Source: Bacteroidota bacterium (lineage in GTDB: Bacteria > Bacteroidota > Bacteroidia > Bacteroidales > WCHB1-69). Taken from it: a stretch of DNA of 7,324 bases. Below, piece after piece: positions 6,155 to 7,324 of the stretch. Location of the stretch: assembly GCA_023413895.1 (NCBI GenBank), contig JAEZOU010000036.1, positions 1 to 7,324 of the forward strand, in the 5' to 3' direction. Numbering within the stretch: the first letter of the stretch is position 1; the number at the start of each line of letters is the position of its first letter. A program made the translations under genes and the position numbers. The notes under the pieces were generated by a model. The model was not told the DNA's origin and did no database searches. It saw only the letters and a list, made by a program, of their open reading frames with translations.

Positions 6155-7054
6155 CTACAATGTAGCTGCGATAGCAATGGAATAGAGTTTTGTTAATGAG
6201 GTATCACCACGTGATGAAAGTACACAAGGTACTTTGGCTCCTGCTACAAATGCTCCAATTTCTGCTTTGTTGAATTTCGTGCAACATTTATAGAATACGT
6301 TGGCACTCTCAATGTTAGGGAATAATAAACAGTCTGCATCACCAGCAACTGGACTCTTCATCTTCTTAATCTCTGCAGCTTCTTTGTCTAGTGCAATGTC
6401 TATAGATAGTGGACCTTCAACTTCTCCACCACTTAATTGACCTCTGTCAGCCATTTTTGAGATGATAGCAGCATCAACACATGCTTGCATTCCTGCTGAC
6501 ATCTGTTCCGTTGCAGCTATTAATGCAACTTTAGGTCTTTCAATACCAATAGCTTTGGCTGTACTTACTATGGTTTTCAAAATCATCTGCTTTTGCTTCA
6601 AATCTGGCGCTAAAATGATTGCACAGTCACTCACTACCAATAATTTATGATATGCTGGGTTCTCAATTACAGCAACGTGTGTTAATACGGCATTCGGAGG
6701 ACATAAGCCTTTTTCTTTGTTTAAAATAGCACGCATATATTTATCTGTAGGTAATAAACCTTTCATAAGGATGTCTCCACCTCCATTATTGATGATTTCA
6801 CATGCTTTTGCTGCTGCTTTTACATCAACTGGCTCATGTACAATAGTAAATTTCGCTACGTCAATGTTCAACTCTTTACATACGGATGCAATTACTTGCT
6901 CGTCACCAACTAAAGTCGCATCAACTATACCCATATCTACAGCGTTGTTTACCGCTTCAATGGTATGACTATCATTTGCGTACGCAGCAATAAGTCTTTT
7001 TCTAGGTTTTGATTTTACTAATTCAATTACTTGATCTAATTTTGTGATACTCAT
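6155..7054 (-). CDS. ptb: Phosphate butyryltransferase
   Basis: Catalyses butyryl-CoA plus phosphate to butyryl-phosphate plus CoA in the cytoplasm, the step before butyrate kinase yields ATP and butyrate. The 299-residue length is typical of Ptb. Conserved blocks of the phosphate acetyl/butyryltransferase family are GGGDILMKGLLPTDKYMR (91-108), LTHVAVIENPAYHKLL (124-139), SDCAIILAPDLKQKQ (142-156), EVEGPLSIDIALD (211-223), AGDADCLLFPNIESANVFYK (237-256) and SSRGDTSLTKLYSIA (280-294). Length and the ILMKGLLPT form favour Ptb over acetyl-specific Pta; chain-length preference cannot be proven by reading. It starts 15 nt after the stop of the M64 peptidase gene, with an A/T-only leader and no Shine-Dalgarno or clear promoter, so it may be co-transcribed with it. 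A strong terminator follows. No butyrate kinase gene lies next to it in the window. A role at the end of lysine or other amino-acid fermentation is inferred from kamA nearby. Confidence 0.93.
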   Translation of the reverse strand: MSITKLDQVIELVKSKPRKRLIAAYANDSHTIEAVNNAVDMGIVDATLVGDEQVIASVCKELNIDVAKFTIVHEPVDVKAAAKACEIINNGGGDILMKGLLPTDKYMRAILNKEKGLCPPNAVLTHVAVIENPAYHKLLVVSDCAIILAPDLKQKQMILKTIVSTAKAIGIERPKVALIAATEQMSAGMQACVDAAIISKMADRGQLSGGEVEGPLSIDIALDKEAAEIKKMKSPVAGDADCLLFPNIESANVFYKCCTKFNKAEIGAFVAGAKVPCVLSSRGDTSLTKLYSIAIAATL

Positions 7055-7069
7055 GATTTTATAATTTTA

Positions 7070-7324
7070 TTATTTGGAAAATTTCTTGATTTTTTCTGTT
7101 AAAACTTTTTTACAAACAGGACAAAAATTGTTGTATTTAATATCCTTCATAGTGCAGTCACGCCAAGGACGAAATACTCCTTCTGCAACATATCCACCAC
7201 CCTCAAATACACCTAAAGTGTTGTCATATTTCTTGTTATCTGGTGTAGGTACTGGTACTTCTGCTGATAACATATCTTTCCATTTACTTGCAAAGTCTAT
7301 CATTGTGGTCAAGTTAGGCTCTGC
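7070..7324 (-). CDS. M64-family (IgA-type) metallopeptidase, C-terminal fragment
   Basis: Only the last 84 codons are in the window; the frame is open to the right edge and begins AEPNLTTMIDFASKWKDML. An apparent TTG start at 7312 is just an internal Leu codon. I recognise the C-terminal end of Bacteroidetes M64 peptidases from the blocks EPNLTTxxDFxxKWKDML, VPVPTP, GVFEGGGYVAEGVFRPWRDC and FCPVCKKVL. Family members are zinc endopeptidases, normally exported; the prototype cleaves IgA. The HExxH zinc site and any signal peptide lie beyond the edge, so activity and location cannot be judged here. The conserved cysteines of DCTMKD and CPVC are present. It precedes ptb by 15 nt in the same direction and may share a transcript with it. 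The real substrate need not be IgA. Confidence 0.85.
   Translation of the reverse strand, partial: AEPNLTTMIDFASKWKDMLSAEVPVPTPDNKKYDNTLGVFEGGGYVAEGVFRPWRDCTMKDIKYNNFCPVCKKVLTEKIKKFSK

Noticed and set aside
7070..7312. A small 80-residue stand-alone protein starting at TTG 7312
   Set aside because: The frame is open upstream to the window edge and the sequence matches the C-terminus of M64 peptidases, so it is a fragment of a larger gene.

Overview
The window is almost fully coding, and every gene I can support lies on the minus strand, so transcription runs from right to left. It most likely comes from an anaerobic, amino-acid-fermenting member of the Bacteroidetes (order Bacteroidales, Porphyromonas/Odoribacter-like). 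Three things point there. Two TATCTTTG boxes match the Bacteroidetes -7 promoter consensus TAnnTTTG. Most starts have A/T-rich leaders without a Shine-Dalgarno sequence. The gene content (M64 peptidase, a Rho with a long disordered region, a secreted 'asparagine synthetase B'-like protein, KamA/KamB) is typical of that group. I cannot fix the genus by eye.

Layout in order of transcription: the window enters in the last 84 codons of an M64-family (IgA-type) metallopeptidase (7324-7070). After 15 nt comes phosphate butyryltransferase ptb (7054-6155), closed by a perfect 15-bp terminator hairpin (6125-6091). Next is an exported protein with a class I glutamine-amidotransferase-like fold (6064-4790), then transcription terminator rho (4680-2929) with its own -7 box. 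A clear Bacteroidetes promoter just past the rho stop drives kamA, lysine 2,3-aminomutase (2822-1578). It is followed at 19 nt by kamB, the P-loop subunit of the presumed lysine 5,6-aminomutase reactivase (1558-536). A TAATG overlap then leads into thiamine pyrophosphokinase (536-1), which runs off the left edge.

Functionally, KamA makes the first committed step of lysine fermentation, KamB is thought to help keep the B12-dependent second aminomutase alive, and Ptb belongs to the butyryl-CoA end of such fermentations. The window therefore holds two ends of a lysine-to-butyrate route with housekeeping genes between them. KamC, KamD/KamE, the later lysine enzymes and butyrate kinase are not in view. 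Rho, the amidotransferase-like protein and thiamine pyrophosphokinase have no obvious direct role in that route.

I found no mobile element, CRISPR array, tRNA, rRNA or phage gene, and no sign of a wholly new system. The most unusual points are a Rho that starts directly in its disordered region without the usual N-terminal helical domain, the coupling of a thiamine cofactor gene to kamB, and the poorly understood exported amidotransferase-like protein behind a terminator hairpin. No non-coding stretch exceeds about 110 bases.
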